A stretch of 64,000 nt of DNA, from NCBI GenBank assembly GCA_040219295.1, contig JAVJST010000011.1, positions 124,001 through 188,000 of the forward strand, written 5' to 3'. Positions within the stretch are counted from its first letter, which is position 1. The number at the start of each line of letters is the position of its first letter. The DNA is from JAVJST01 sp040219295. Its GTDB lineage: Bacteria > Pseudomonadota > Alphaproteobacteria > Rhodospirillales > Casp-alpha2. Positions 21,359 to 29,437 of the stretch are shown here, piece by piece. Both the position numbers and the translations under genes were made by a program. The notes under the pieces were generated by a model. The model searched no databases, was not told where the DNA came from, and saw only the letters and a program-made list of their open reading frames with translations.

Positions 21359-22200
21359 AATGGCAGGGTTTCCTTGCGAATCCGGGCAATATCGCTGGCT
21401 GCGCTGATGGGTGAAATCATACCGTCGTAGGAATCAGGCAGTTGCTGCGTCGTTATCGGCAGCTCGGGATCGCCGATCAGTATGACCGGAAGGCCACCGT
21501 CGGTGATCTGCTTGATGCGGCTCGCGACGTAGAACCCGGCAACGTCCCTTGTCAGATAGGACAGGAAAACGATCTCCGGGGCCTTCTCCGACAAAGACGT
21601 CAGCAGGTCTTCGCCGCTCATGGTCTGGAACACCTCGTAACCACTCTCGGTCAGCGCCGTCGCGACCTCGCTCATGTGTTCCCGGTTCCTTGAGCAGACT
21701 GCCGCGACCGGCGTGACGCCCGGCTCCACGGCCAAGCCATGCCGCCTTCCGGCTGCGCCACGTTCGTTTCCGCGGTCGGAATGCTGCGCATCGTCTCCGC
21801 GCGTTGCTGAGATCCGCCTGATCTGATTGAGGCGCGCATCGATCTGTGGAATCAGGAGCGAAAACTCGAAGGGCTTGGTAACGTAGTCATCGACCCCGAG
21901 GGCGAGCGCCGCAACCTTCTCGCTTTCGTCTCCAAGCGCGGTGAGAAACACGACGGGCATCAGGTCGAGTTCACGATGGTCGGCCCGCACCCTGCGCAGG
22001 AAATCGAAGCCGTTCATCTTCGGCATCATGATGTCGCAGAGAGCCAGATCCGGCTTGATCTCGACGGCCCGCTTGTAGCCGTCGTATCCGTTTGCAGCCG
22101 TTTCAACGCGGTAGCCCGCAGCGCCCAGCTCGGTCGCCAGGATATCACGGAGTTCGTCCTCATCCTCGATGACGAGGATCAAGTTTCCCTGGCTCGACAC
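21349..22200 (-). CDS. Response regulator with a receiver and a degenerate second receiver
   Basis: A 283-residue protein. Residues 5-125 form a receiver with acidic pocket E12-D13, phospho-acceptor Asp56 in LCDIMMP and Lys109 in TKPFE. After a polar linker, residues 165-283 look like a second receiver fold in which the acceptor Asp and the Lys are replaced (VFLSYLTRD and ISPIS), so it is a pseudo-receiver. No DNA-binding or enzymatic output domain is seen. Translation starts at GTG 22200 behind AGGAGGG, which is the 3' arm of a perfect hairpin. It may partner the convergent PAS kinase. Confidence 0.85.
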   Translation of the reverse strand: MSSQGNLILVIEDEDELRDILATELGAAGYRVETAANGYDGYKRAVEIKPDLALCDIMMPKMNGFDFLRRVRADHRELDLMPVVFLTALGDESEKVAALALGVDDYVTKPFEFSLLIPQIDARLNQIRRISATRGDDAQHSDRGNERGAAGRRHGLAVEPGVTPVAAVCSRNREHMSEVATALTESGYEVFQTMSGEDLLTSLSEKAPEIVFLSYLTRDVAGFYVASRIKQITDGGLPVILIGDPELPITTQQLPDSYDGMISPISAASDIARIRKETLPFHA

Positions 22201-22204
22201 GATA

Positions 22205-22234
22205 CCCTCCTGTGTACCCGAAACCCCAGGAGGG
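22205..22234 (-). promoter_or_regulatory. Hairpin masking the Shine-Dalgarno of the response regulator gene
   Basis: On the minus strand CCCTCCTG and CAGGAGGG form a perfect 8-bp stem with a 14-base loop. The 3' arm is the gene's own Shine-Dalgarno AGGAGGG, four bases before the GTG start. This geometry would block initiation when folded. Confidence 0.65.
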
Positions 22235-22320
22235 CGATCAGGTATGGAAACCTTATGAGATTATCACCGGGTCGTTCAAGGCGTGTCGAGCCGCTTGGGG
22301 CGACCCGTCCGGGATCAATA

Positions 22321-23457
22321 TCAGTTGCCGAGCGCGCTTAGGACGCGGCGCTGGAAGTCATGCACTGCATGCTCGCTCAGGTATGTCCTTCCCTCATCGA
22401 CCACGAACCGCCCCTGGCCGTAACCCTGACTATGCAACCCGCGCTGGACGCTCTCGACCAGCGGGAAGTCCTCGCGCCGTACGACGTCGATAAAATCGAT
22501 GACGTCCTGTTCCTCGGGCGTCGGTTCGTCGGCGTCGAGATACCATTCGATCCGCTGGTGCGTGGTTTCCGGTCCCGTCGGCAGATTGTGAAATACGGTC
22601 AGCTTGCCACCGGGATAGAACTCGAACGATGTCAGCGGAAAAACATACCAGCCGCCGAACTCGTCGCCGCGCGGCGACGTGACGTTCTCGACCTTGTAGC
22701 CCTGCATGTCGCCCCGGTCGCCGGAATTATGGTGATGAAAGCCGTCGAAAACCTCGATGCGGTAGTCGGTCATGTCGAGGGCGTTCTGAGACAGCGTCGG
22801 ATGGCTGACCGGGCAGTGATAGCATTCCGAGTAGTTCTCGATCACGTTCTTCCAGTTGGCCTGGACGTCGTATTCCTTGACGTAGGCCCGCTTCAGTTTC
22901 TCGGGCTCCGCGCAGAACGACCGGAACTGTTTCTCCATGCCGGCGACCGCCTGGGTAATCGGCGCAGCGTCCGGATCCAGGTTAAAGAACACGAACCCGA
23001 GAAAGACCTCGACACGAACCGGATGAAGACAGAACGCGCCTTTCTCGAGACCGAGAGCCTGTTCCTCGCCCGGAATCCGCTTCAGTTCGCCCGAAAGGTC
23101 ATACGACCATGAGTGATACGGACAGACGATCAGGGTCTTGATTCGGCCCTCATTCTCCAGCAGGCGATGGGCGCGATGCTGACATACGTTGTGGTAAGCG
23201 ACGATGTCACCGTTCCGGTCACGCAGGATCATCACACTCTGATCGCCGATGTCGCGCACCATGTAGTCGCCGGCATTTGCCAGGGAACTGATGTGCCCGG
23301 CGTAGATCCAGTTCCGATACATGATCGCCGGCATCTCGGCGGCGAAAATCTCAGGATCGAAGTAGTATCGTCCGGGCAGCGTGAACGAACGGTCGGGTTC
23401 GCTCTCGAACGTCTTCGAGGGATCGCCGCCAAGCGGGACAATGGATGCGCCGGACAT
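22321..23457 (-). CDS. Rieske-type ring-hydroxylating oxygenase alpha subunit
   Basis: A 378-residue oxygenase. The Rieske [2Fe-2S] ligands are C92-x-H94 and C112-x2-H115 with the standard 17-residue gap. The catalytic domain has ENYSECYHCPVSHP with two His ligands, and the Asp in RREDFPLVES is the likely third ligand. It is related to the partial gene at the window start. Such enzymes oxidise aromatic rings or demethylate quaternary amines such as betaines; the substrate is undetermined and no reductase gene is adjacent. The start at 23457 is set by AAGGGAGG just upstream. The LuxR gene upstream on the same strand is the likely regulator. Confidence 0.9.
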   Translation of the reverse strand: MSGASIVPLGGDPSKTFESEPDRSFTLPGRYYFDPEIFAAEMPAIMYRNWIYAGHISSLANAGDYMVRDIGDQSVMILRDRNGDIVAYHNVCQHRAHRLLENEGRIKTLIVCPYHSWSYDLSGELKRIPGEEQALGLEKGAFCLHPVRVEVFLGFVFFNLDPDAAPITQAVAGMEKQFRSFCAEPEKLKRAYVKEYDVQANWKNVIENYSECYHCPVSHPTLSQNALDMTDYRIEVFDGFHHHNSGDRGDMQGYKVENVTSPRGDEFGGWYVFPLTSFEFYPGGKLTVFHNLPTGPETTHQRIEWYLDADEPTPEEQDVIDFIDVVRREDFPLVESVQRGLHSQGYGQGRFVVDEGRTYLSEHAVHDFQRRVLSALGN

Positions 23458-23552
23458 GATAACCTCCCTTGATCTGACCCTGAGACCACCCCAAACGGTA
23501 GCGACGGATCGCGCCCGGGACCATGGTGCCACGGGTCACCAGTCGAAAAAGA

Positions 23553-24446
23553 TCAAGCCACGTCGGCCATGTCGCTGATGTGGTCGAGGAACAGACGATA
23601 CAGATCACGCTCGCCGGTGATTCCCAGTTTCTTGTAGAGACGCCCGCGGTGATTCTTGACTGATCCGATCTCGATGCCCAGCTCGTCGGCAATGTCGGCG
23701 TTGGATTTGCCGGCGAGGCTGAGTTCGACGATCTCACGCTCGCGCGGTGTCAATCCGGCATTGGCATCCTGAACGTCGACGAAGGAAGCGACCGCGGCGT
23801 CGATAGTCACCGGCCCCCGGGGCGGGTTGTCGTTGCCGCCGGCCGGCACGGGCTCTTCCGCGTCCTGCCGTTCGCGCAGTTTCTCGACATGCTGTTCGTT
23901 GATTCCGGCGATCAGGGGATGGAACTGCTCGGCGATGGCGATCTCCTCGGGCGTGAATGAGCGACCGATGACCTCCCAGAACAAACCGACGGCGGTTTCG
24001 TCATTGCCGGGCAGCAGGATTCCGATCTCGTCGGACCACTTCGCGGTCGGCGCGAAAACGACGATATACGGGTTGGTGTCCTGGCGGCACAAATCCCGGC
24101 TCAGAACCATCATGCCGACAGCCTCGTTCTTGGTGAACGCCGCATAATAGGGATCCACCCGGTAGTAACCCCGCAGATACAGATCGATGACCTCCGGGTC
24201 GGCGCCCTCGTCAATGAGGTACACCGGAACAGTTGCCCGGGAATATCGCACGACGGCACGGCATTGCCAGTCGAGCATCGGACTCAACCCGTCCAGCAGA
24301 TGCCGATAGAACGACTCGGTGCCGCAGGCGCGCGCTGCCTCTCCGAACGTTTCCAGGGCGTTCGCCAATCTACTTTCTTGAAACGGTTTTTGGCTCGCAT
24401 CCATAGCCACAGGGTGCGCTTCCGGTCCGTGCAACGCAATGTTCAT
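23553..24446 (-). CDS. LuxR-family transcriptional regulator
   Basis: A 297-residue protein. The C-terminal 65 residues are a LuxR helix-turn-helix: LTPREREIVELSLAGKSNADIA followed by VKNHRGRLYKKLGI. The N-terminal 200 residues have no motif I can name; they do not show the Trp/Tyr/Asp pattern of acyl-homoserine-lactone receptors. It sits 95 bases upstream of the Rieske oxygenase in the same direction and probably regulates it, the inducer being unknown. Confidence 0.85.
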   Translation of the reverse strand: MNIALHGPEAHPVAMDASQKPFQESRLANALETFGEAARACGTESFYRHLLDGLSPMLDWQCRAVVRYSRATVPVYLIDEGADPEVIDLYLRGYYRVDPYYAAFTKNEAVGMMVLSRDLCRQDTNPYIVVFAPTAKWSDEIGILLPGNDETAVGLFWEVIGRSFTPEEIAIAEQFHPLIAGINEQHVEKLRERQDAEEPVPAGGNDNPPRGPVTIDAAVASFVDVQDANAGLTPREREIVELSLAGKSNADIADELGIEIGSVKNHRGRLYKKLGITGERDLYRLFLDHISDMADVA

Positions 24447-24489
24447 ATTACGGCAACCGCTCCGCAGTCTGAAGAGTCAAGATCGCCCC

Positions 24490-24783
24490 ATGTCGCGTCG
24501 GATAATCTGTCTGAGGGAAGCCGAACATCGATACGCCTCAACCCGGCAACATACGTGCAACGAGGATGCGAGCATCAAACACCAGGTCCGCTTTGACAGG
24601 AAGATCGACAAGTTCGCCGTGCTCGATACGGCACTTGCCAATCAGACCATCGGTCTGCATGACGATTTCGACTCGGCGTTTGCGCACGCCGAGGCGGAAG
24701 AGGACCTATGGCGCCGCTACGGCGGTGCCCGACATGCCGCCGACATCTATCAGCGCCAACGCGACGCGCGTTGGGTCGCCTGA
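24490..24783 (+). CDS. Possible small hypothetical protein
   Basis: A 97-residue open frame starting MSRRIICLREAE and ending ARWVA, with a charged, helix-like stretch FDSAFAHAEAEEDLWRRYG. It fills the 510-base gap between the divergent LuxR gene and the methyltransferase gene. No good ribosome binding site and no recognised family. It may be a real small protein or chance. Confidence 0.3.
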   Translation: MSRRIICLREAEHRYASTRQHTCNEDASIKHQVRFDRKIDKFAVLDTALANQTIGLHDDFDSAFAHAEAEEDLWRRYGGARHAADIYQRQRDARWVA

Positions 24784-24957
24784 CCTCGGCTGCGAATTCC
24801 GGTTGCCCAACTATATTAAGAAACGGCCCCACGGTGCCGGCGCCCGGTTCCCCAGCCGGGTGCCGCACTCTTTCCCGGCCATTGTTCGCGCGTTGTTTCC
24901 GAACCGCGATCCGTCGTATTCTGGTCGGCTGACCTGAACCGGATGCGGACCGCGACG

Positions 24958-25755
24958 ATGGATACCAAACGATACACCACCGCCAATATCGAGGCCTGGA
25001 ACGAAGCCGCCCCGATACACGCACGGCACAACCAGGCGCGCTTCATCGAGCAGTTCCGCGACCCGGCGTTCCTCGAGCTCTCAAGTGTCGAACGCTCGCG
25101 GCTCGACGCGATCGGCCTCGACGGCAAGGACGTCGCCCAGGTGTGCTGCAACAACGGCCGCGAGTTGATTTCCATCAAGCGGCTGGGTGCGGCGCGATGC
25201 GTCGGGTTCGACGGATCGGAGGCCTTCGTCGATCAGGCGCGGGAACTGAACGAGGCCGCCGGCACGGATTGCGAGTTCGTGTGCACGGACATCTACGATA
25301 TCGACCCCGCCTTCAACGATGCGTTCAACATCGTCGTCATTACCATCGGCGTGCTGAGCTGGATGCCGGACCTGCCGAAGTTCTTCCAGGTCGTCGCCGA
25401 AATCATCCGTCCGGGCGGCATCCTGTTCATCGATGAACAGCATCCGTTCCTGAACATGATGCAAGTCGGCGGAGATGACGACCCGGTGGCGTTCGAGCTC
25501 TCGTATTTCGACAAGGAGCCGTACGTCGAAACCGAAGGCCTCGATTACTGGCAGGGCGAAACCTACGACGCCAAGCCCAACATGTCGTTCTCGCATACCC
25601 TGGCCGACATCATCATGGCGGGGATCGGCCAGGGACTCGTCGTCGAGCACTTTGCCGAGTATCCCGAGCACATCTCGAACACCTGGTACAACGTCGAGAA
25701 ACAGATCGACGGTTTCCCGATGAGTTTCACGCTGGAGTTCAGAAAGTCGATTTAG
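24958..25755 (+). CDS. Class I SAM-dependent methyltransferase
   Basis: A 265-residue protein with a Rossmann methyltransferase core (about 50-165). Motif I reads VAQVCCNNGRELISI instead of the usual GxGxG; the acidic end of strand beta2 is VGFDGSEAF, and VVITIGVLSWMPDL and IRPGGILFIDEQHPF mark later motifs. The substrate is not readable. The ATG at 24958 (MDTKRYTT) is preferred over one 15 bases upstream. It is convergent with the GAF kinase gene, 16 bases apart. Confidence 0.8.
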   Translation: MDTKRYTTANIEAWNEAAPIHARHNQARFIEQFRDPAFLELSSVERSRLDAIGLDGKDVAQVCCNNGRELISIKRLGAARCVGFDGSEAFVDQARELNEAAGTDCEFVCTDIYDIDPAFNDAFNIVVITIGVLSWMPDLPKFFQVVAEIIRPGGILFIDEQHPFLNMMQVGGDDDPVAFELSYFDKEPYVETEGLDYWQGETYDAKPNMSFSHTLADIIMAGIGQGLVVEHFAEYPEHISNTWYNVEKQIDGFPMSFTLEFRKSI

Positions 25756-25771
25756 ATTGACCGAACGTTCG

Positions 25772-27088
25772 CTACGCCGCCGGAAGCGTGAAGATAAAAC
25801 GCGATCCCTCGCCCGGCGCCGATTCAACACGGATCGTTCCACCATTCAGTTCGATCATTTCCTTGCACAGCGGAAGACCGAGACCCGTACCCGGTTCGCC
25901 GTTGGTGCCGGGCGTGGTGGTTTTCCGGTCAATCTTGAACAGTCCATCTATCAGGTCCGGGGAAACACCGATGCCGGAATCGGCGACAGTTATCTCGAGC
26001 ATGCCGTCGGCTTCCTTCGCGCTGACGTCAATGCGGCCGCCTGTTGGTGTGAACTTGATGGCATTCGCGACAAGATTGCGAATAACAAGCAATGCCATGT
26101 TGGAGTCTGCGATCACTGTCGCGGGTTGCACGCTAGTGATCAGCTCGACTTGTTTCTCTTTTGCCGCGCCCCGCAGGACCTCGAAACTATCGTCAATCAA
26201 CTCGGTGACAGACACCGCCGCTGGCGAGAAATTTACATTGTCCATTTGCACACGGGCCCATTCGAGAAGATTCTCGACAAGTTCGAAAACCTTCTTGCCG
26301 GATCTGTGCACACCCGCAGCAAGTTCGATCATCTTATCTTGGCCAAGGTTGTCGCCCATCTTTACCATTGCCTCCGACATTCCCAGCAAAGTCGTAAACG
26401 GGCTCCTGAGATCGTGCGCGATGATGGAGAAGAATTGATCCTTCGTGGCCACCTCCCGGGACAATTCCTCGCGCAAGGCGACCTCCGATTCGGCCATCTC
26501 TGCAAGATGGCGTGCGTGTTCCTCTAGACGTTCCTGTGTGTCGGTCAGTTCCGCTATTTTAGCCTCAAGTTCAGCATTCGCTTCTTCGACCTCCCGACGC
26601 GATTTGCGTAGTTCCATCTCGTCGACCACGAGACTCGCCAAGTCTTTCAGCAACTGTTTATGGTCTTCACTGATCTTCTTCGTCGTTCGATCAATAGCGC
26701 ATAGCGTTCCTAGCCTGAAACCGTCCGGCGTGATCAAAGGCGCACCCGCATAGAATCGGATACTGGGGTCGCTAGTAACCAACGGATTATCGTGGAACCT
26801 TTCATCGTCGAGCGTGTTCTCGACAATAAACAACTCCTCACCGAGAATCGCATGAGCACAGAACGCGAGGTCGCGCGGCGTTTCCTCGGCATCGAGCCCG
26901 TAACGCGACTTGAACCACTGTCGTCCCTCATCAACGAGACTTACGAGCGAGATTGATACGCCCAATGACTCTGCGATGATCCGAGTGATTCGGTCGAAAC
27001 TCTCTTCACGCTCCGTGTCGAGGATTGCGTAACTCCTCAAACGCTCGAGGCGTGCAACTTCATTGTCGGGTTTACTGGCTACCTTCAT
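25772..27088 (-). CDS. GAF-domain sensor histidine kinase
   Basis: A 438-residue soluble kinase. An N-terminal GAF domain (about 15-165) of the common free-standing type has ESFDRITRIIAESLGV and RFYAGAPLITPDGFRLGTLC. A coiled-coil linker rich in Glu precedes HisKA with IIAHDLRSPFTTLLG, and the HATPase domain has NLVANAIKFT and GTGLGLPLCKEM. It lacks membrane segments, and no response regulator lies nearby. The start at 27088 (MKVASK) gives the usual family N-terminus; an ATG 30 bases upstream is also possible. Confidence 0.88.
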   Translation of the reverse strand: MKVASKPDNEVARLERLRSYAILDTEREESFDRITRIIAESLGVSISLVSLVDEGRQWFKSRYGLDAEETPRDLAFCAHAILGEELFIVENTLDDERFHDNPLVTSDPSIRFYAGAPLITPDGFRLGTLCAIDRTTKKISEDHKQLLKDLASLVVDEMELRKSRREVEEANAELEAKIAELTDTQERLEEHARHLAEMAESEVALREELSREVATKDQFFSIIAHDLRSPFTTLLGMSEAMVKMGDNLGQDKMIELAAGVHRSGKKVFELVENLLEWARVQMDNVNFSPAAVSVTELIDDSFEVLRGAAKEKQVELITSVQPATVIADSNMALLVIRNLVANAIKFTPTGGRIDVSAKEADGMLEITVADSGIGVSPDLIDGLFKIDRKTTTPGTNGEPGTGLGLPLCKEMIELNGGTIRVESAPGEGSRFIFTLPAA

Positions 27089-27190
27089 GCGTGCACGAAA
27101 TCCCAATGTGGAAAACACTTAGTCTCGTACGCTAGTAGATTGGAAAAAACTGTCAACTAACGTTTCCGTCAACGAAACCGACACTGGATA

Positions 27191-29212
27191 TCACGCCGCG
27201 CGTTCCGCGATCCCCGCGATGTCGTCCATGATGGCGTTGAGGTCGAAGTCCTTGGGCGTGTAGACCCGGCTGACGCCGGCGGCGATCAGCGCACGCGCGT
27301 CCTCGTCCGGAATGATGCCGCCGACGACCACCGGCACGTCGCCGATGCCGCGCGCCCGCATGCACTCAAGCACGTCACCGACCAGTTGCACGTGCGAGCC
27401 CGACAGGATCGAGAGGCCGATCACGTGGACCGCCTCCTGAAGCGCCGCCTCGGCAATCTGGTCCGGCGTCAGGCGGATGCCCTCGTAGACGACCTCCATG
27501 CCGGCGTCGCGGGCCCGCACGGCGATCTGCTCGGCGCCGTTCGAATGACCGTCCAGCCCGGGCTTGCCGACGAGGATCTTGAGACGCTGGCCGAGAACGC
27601 TCGACACCGCATCGACCCGGGCGCGGAGCTGGGCAATGTCGTCGGCCATGCCGGACGCCGCACCCTGCACGCCGGTCGGCGCGCGGTACTCGCCGAACAC
27701 GTCGCGCAGCGCCTGGCCCCATTCGCCAGTGGTCACGCCGGCATGCGCGCAGGCGATCGATGGTTCCATGATGTTGCCGCCGTCCCGGGCCGCCGTCTTG
27801 AGCATGTCCAGCGCCGCCGCCGCGGCCGCATCGTCGCGGTCCGCACGCCACGCCTGCAGCCGTTCGATCTGCGCCGTCTCGGCCTTGGGGTCGACGGCGA
27901 GGAAACTGCCGTCGCTTGTCGTTAATGGGCTCGGCTCGGTCTCGGTGTACCTGTTGACGCCGACAACCGTCAGGTCGCCGCGTTCGATCGCGGCGAAACG
28001 CTCGGCGTTGGATTCGACCAGCGCCCGTTTCATGTAGCTCTGCTCGACGGCACGAACCGCGCCGCCCATGGCATCGATCTCCGCGAGTTCGGCCCGCGCC
28101 AGCGACTTGAGTTCCCCGACCTTGGCCTCGACCGCCGGGTTGCCGTCGAACAGGTCGCCGTACTCCAGCAGGTCGGTCTCAAAGGCGACGATCTGCTGCA
28201 GCCGGAGCGACCACTGCTGATCCCACGGACGCGGCAGGCCGAGCGCCTCGTTCCACGCCGGCAGCTGGACCGCGCGGGCACGGGCGTTCTTCGACAGCAC
28301 CACCGCCAGCATCTCGAGCAGGATCCGGTAGACATTGTTCTCCGGCTGCTGCTCGGTCAGGCCCAGGCTGTTGACCTGCACGCCGTAGCGGAAACGGCGC
28401 ATCTTCTCGTCGTCAACGCCATAGCGCTCTCGGGTGATTTCGTCCCACAGTTCGGTGAACGCCCGCATCTTGCACATCTCGGTGACGAAGCGGATGCCGG
28501 CATTGACGAAGAAGCTGATGCGCCCGACCACGGTGGCGAACTCGGCGTCCGGCACCTGACCGGAAGCCCTGACCTCGTCCAGCACCGCGATCGCGGTGGC
28601 CAGCGCGAAGGCGAGTTCCTGCGCCGGCGTCGCGCCCGCTTCCTGCAGGTGGTACGAGCACACGTTGACCGGGTTCCATTTCGGGCATTCGCGGTAGGTG
28701 AAGGCGATGGTGTCGGCGATCAGGCGCAGGCTCGGACCCGGCGGAAAGATGTAGGTGCCGCGACTGAGGTACTCCTTGATGATGTCGTTCTGCACCGTTC
28801 CGGCGAGGTTTACGCGTTCCACGCCTTGGCGCTCGGCGGCGGCGATGTAAAGCGCCAGCAGCCACGCCGCCGGCGCGTTGATCGTCATCGAGGTGTTCAT
28901 CTCGCCCAGCGGAATCCCCTCGAACAGGGTCTCCATGTCGCCAAGGTGGCAGATCGGCACGCCGACCTTGCCGACCTCGCCGCGCGCCAGCGGATGGTCG
29001 GAATCGTAGCCGGTCTGGGTCGGCAGATCGAAGGCCACGGAGAGCCCGGTCTGGCCCTTTTCCAGGTTGGACCGGTATAGCGCGTTCGATTCGGCGGCCG
29101 AGGAGTGTCCCGAATAGGTCCTGATCAGCCAGGGACGGTCGCGTTGCGGCCCGGATTCCCGCGCTTTTTGCGATGCACCCTCATCGTTCGCAGATGCATT
29201 ATTCTTCGTCAT
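27191..29212 (-). CDS. ecm: Ethylmalonyl-CoA mutase (coenzyme B12-dependent)
   Basis: A 673-residue member of the methylmalonyl-CoA mutase group in the single-chain form. The N-terminal barrel has RTYSGHSSA, GLSVAFDLPTQTGYDSDHP and SGTVQND-like segments typical of MeaA/Ecm. The C-terminal B12 domain (about 540-673) has LDGHSNG, the DxHxxG motif that supplies the lower-axial His, then SILSGSH and VVVGGIIP. It converts (2R)-ethylmalonyl-CoA to (2S)-methylsuccinyl-CoA in acetyl-CoA assimilation. It is divergent from ccr-mcd, which encode the steps before and after it. This context favours ethylmalonyl- over methylmalonyl-CoA mutase. Confidence 0.94.
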   Translation of the reverse strand: MTKNNASANDEGASQKARESGPQRDRPWLIRTYSGHSSAAESNALYRSNLEKGQTGLSVAFDLPTQTGYDSDHPLARGEVGKVGVPICHLGDMETLFEGIPLGEMNTSMTINAPAAWLLALYIAAAERQGVERVNLAGTVQNDIIKEYLSRGTYIFPPGPSLRLIADTIAFTYRECPKWNPVNVCSYHLQEAGATPAQELAFALATAIAVLDEVRASGQVPDAEFATVVGRISFFVNAGIRFVTEMCKMRAFTELWDEITRERYGVDDEKMRRFRYGVQVNSLGLTEQQPENNVYRILLEMLAVVLSKNARARAVQLPAWNEALGLPRPWDQQWSLRLQQIVAFETDLLEYGDLFDGNPAVEAKVGELKSLARAELAEIDAMGGAVRAVEQSYMKRALVESNAERFAAIERGDLTVVGVNRYTETEPSPLTTSDGSFLAVDPKAETAQIERLQAWRADRDDAAAAAALDMLKTAARDGGNIMEPSIACAHAGVTTGEWGQALRDVFGEYRAPTGVQGAASGMADDIAQLRARVDAVSSVLGQRLKILVGKPGLDGHSNGAEQIAVRARDAGMEVVYEGIRLTPDQIAEAALQEAVHVIGLSILSGSHVQLVGDVLECMRARGIGDVPVVVGGIIPDEDARALIAAGVSRVYTPKDFDLNAIMDDIAGIAERAA

Positions 29213-29437
29213 GGCTGCCCCCAGGTCAGGTCAGGTCGTGTACTTTTGATACAAAAAATATTCGATTCAAGACATAAAATTACGTTTATGAGCGTTTCTT
29301 ATCAATAATCTGTCATATCCCGCATTTTTGTGCATTGCAATACGATTATCGCGCCGCTAACGTTTTGCCATCGTCGCGATTCTGGGGAGCCGATACCGGG
29401 ATTTGACCGCGCCGAAGGACAACAAGGGGAAAAGATC
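29213..29437. promoter_or_regulatory. Divergent ecm / ccr control region
   Basis: This 225-base AT-rich region separates the divergent ecm and ccr genes and must hold both promoters. It contains three tandem CAGGT units (from 29223) near the ecm start and a perfect palindrome ATTGCAAT at 29334-29341 within TTGTGCATTGCAATA. Operators with a TTGCAA core are known for regulators of short-chain acyl-CoA metabolism, but no regulator can be assigned. Confidence 0.45.

Noticed and set aside
22268..22307. Inverted repeat CGGGTCG / CGACCCG downstream of the Rieske gene
   Set aside because: The loop is 26 bases and no T-run follows, so it is not a convincing terminator; it may be chance.
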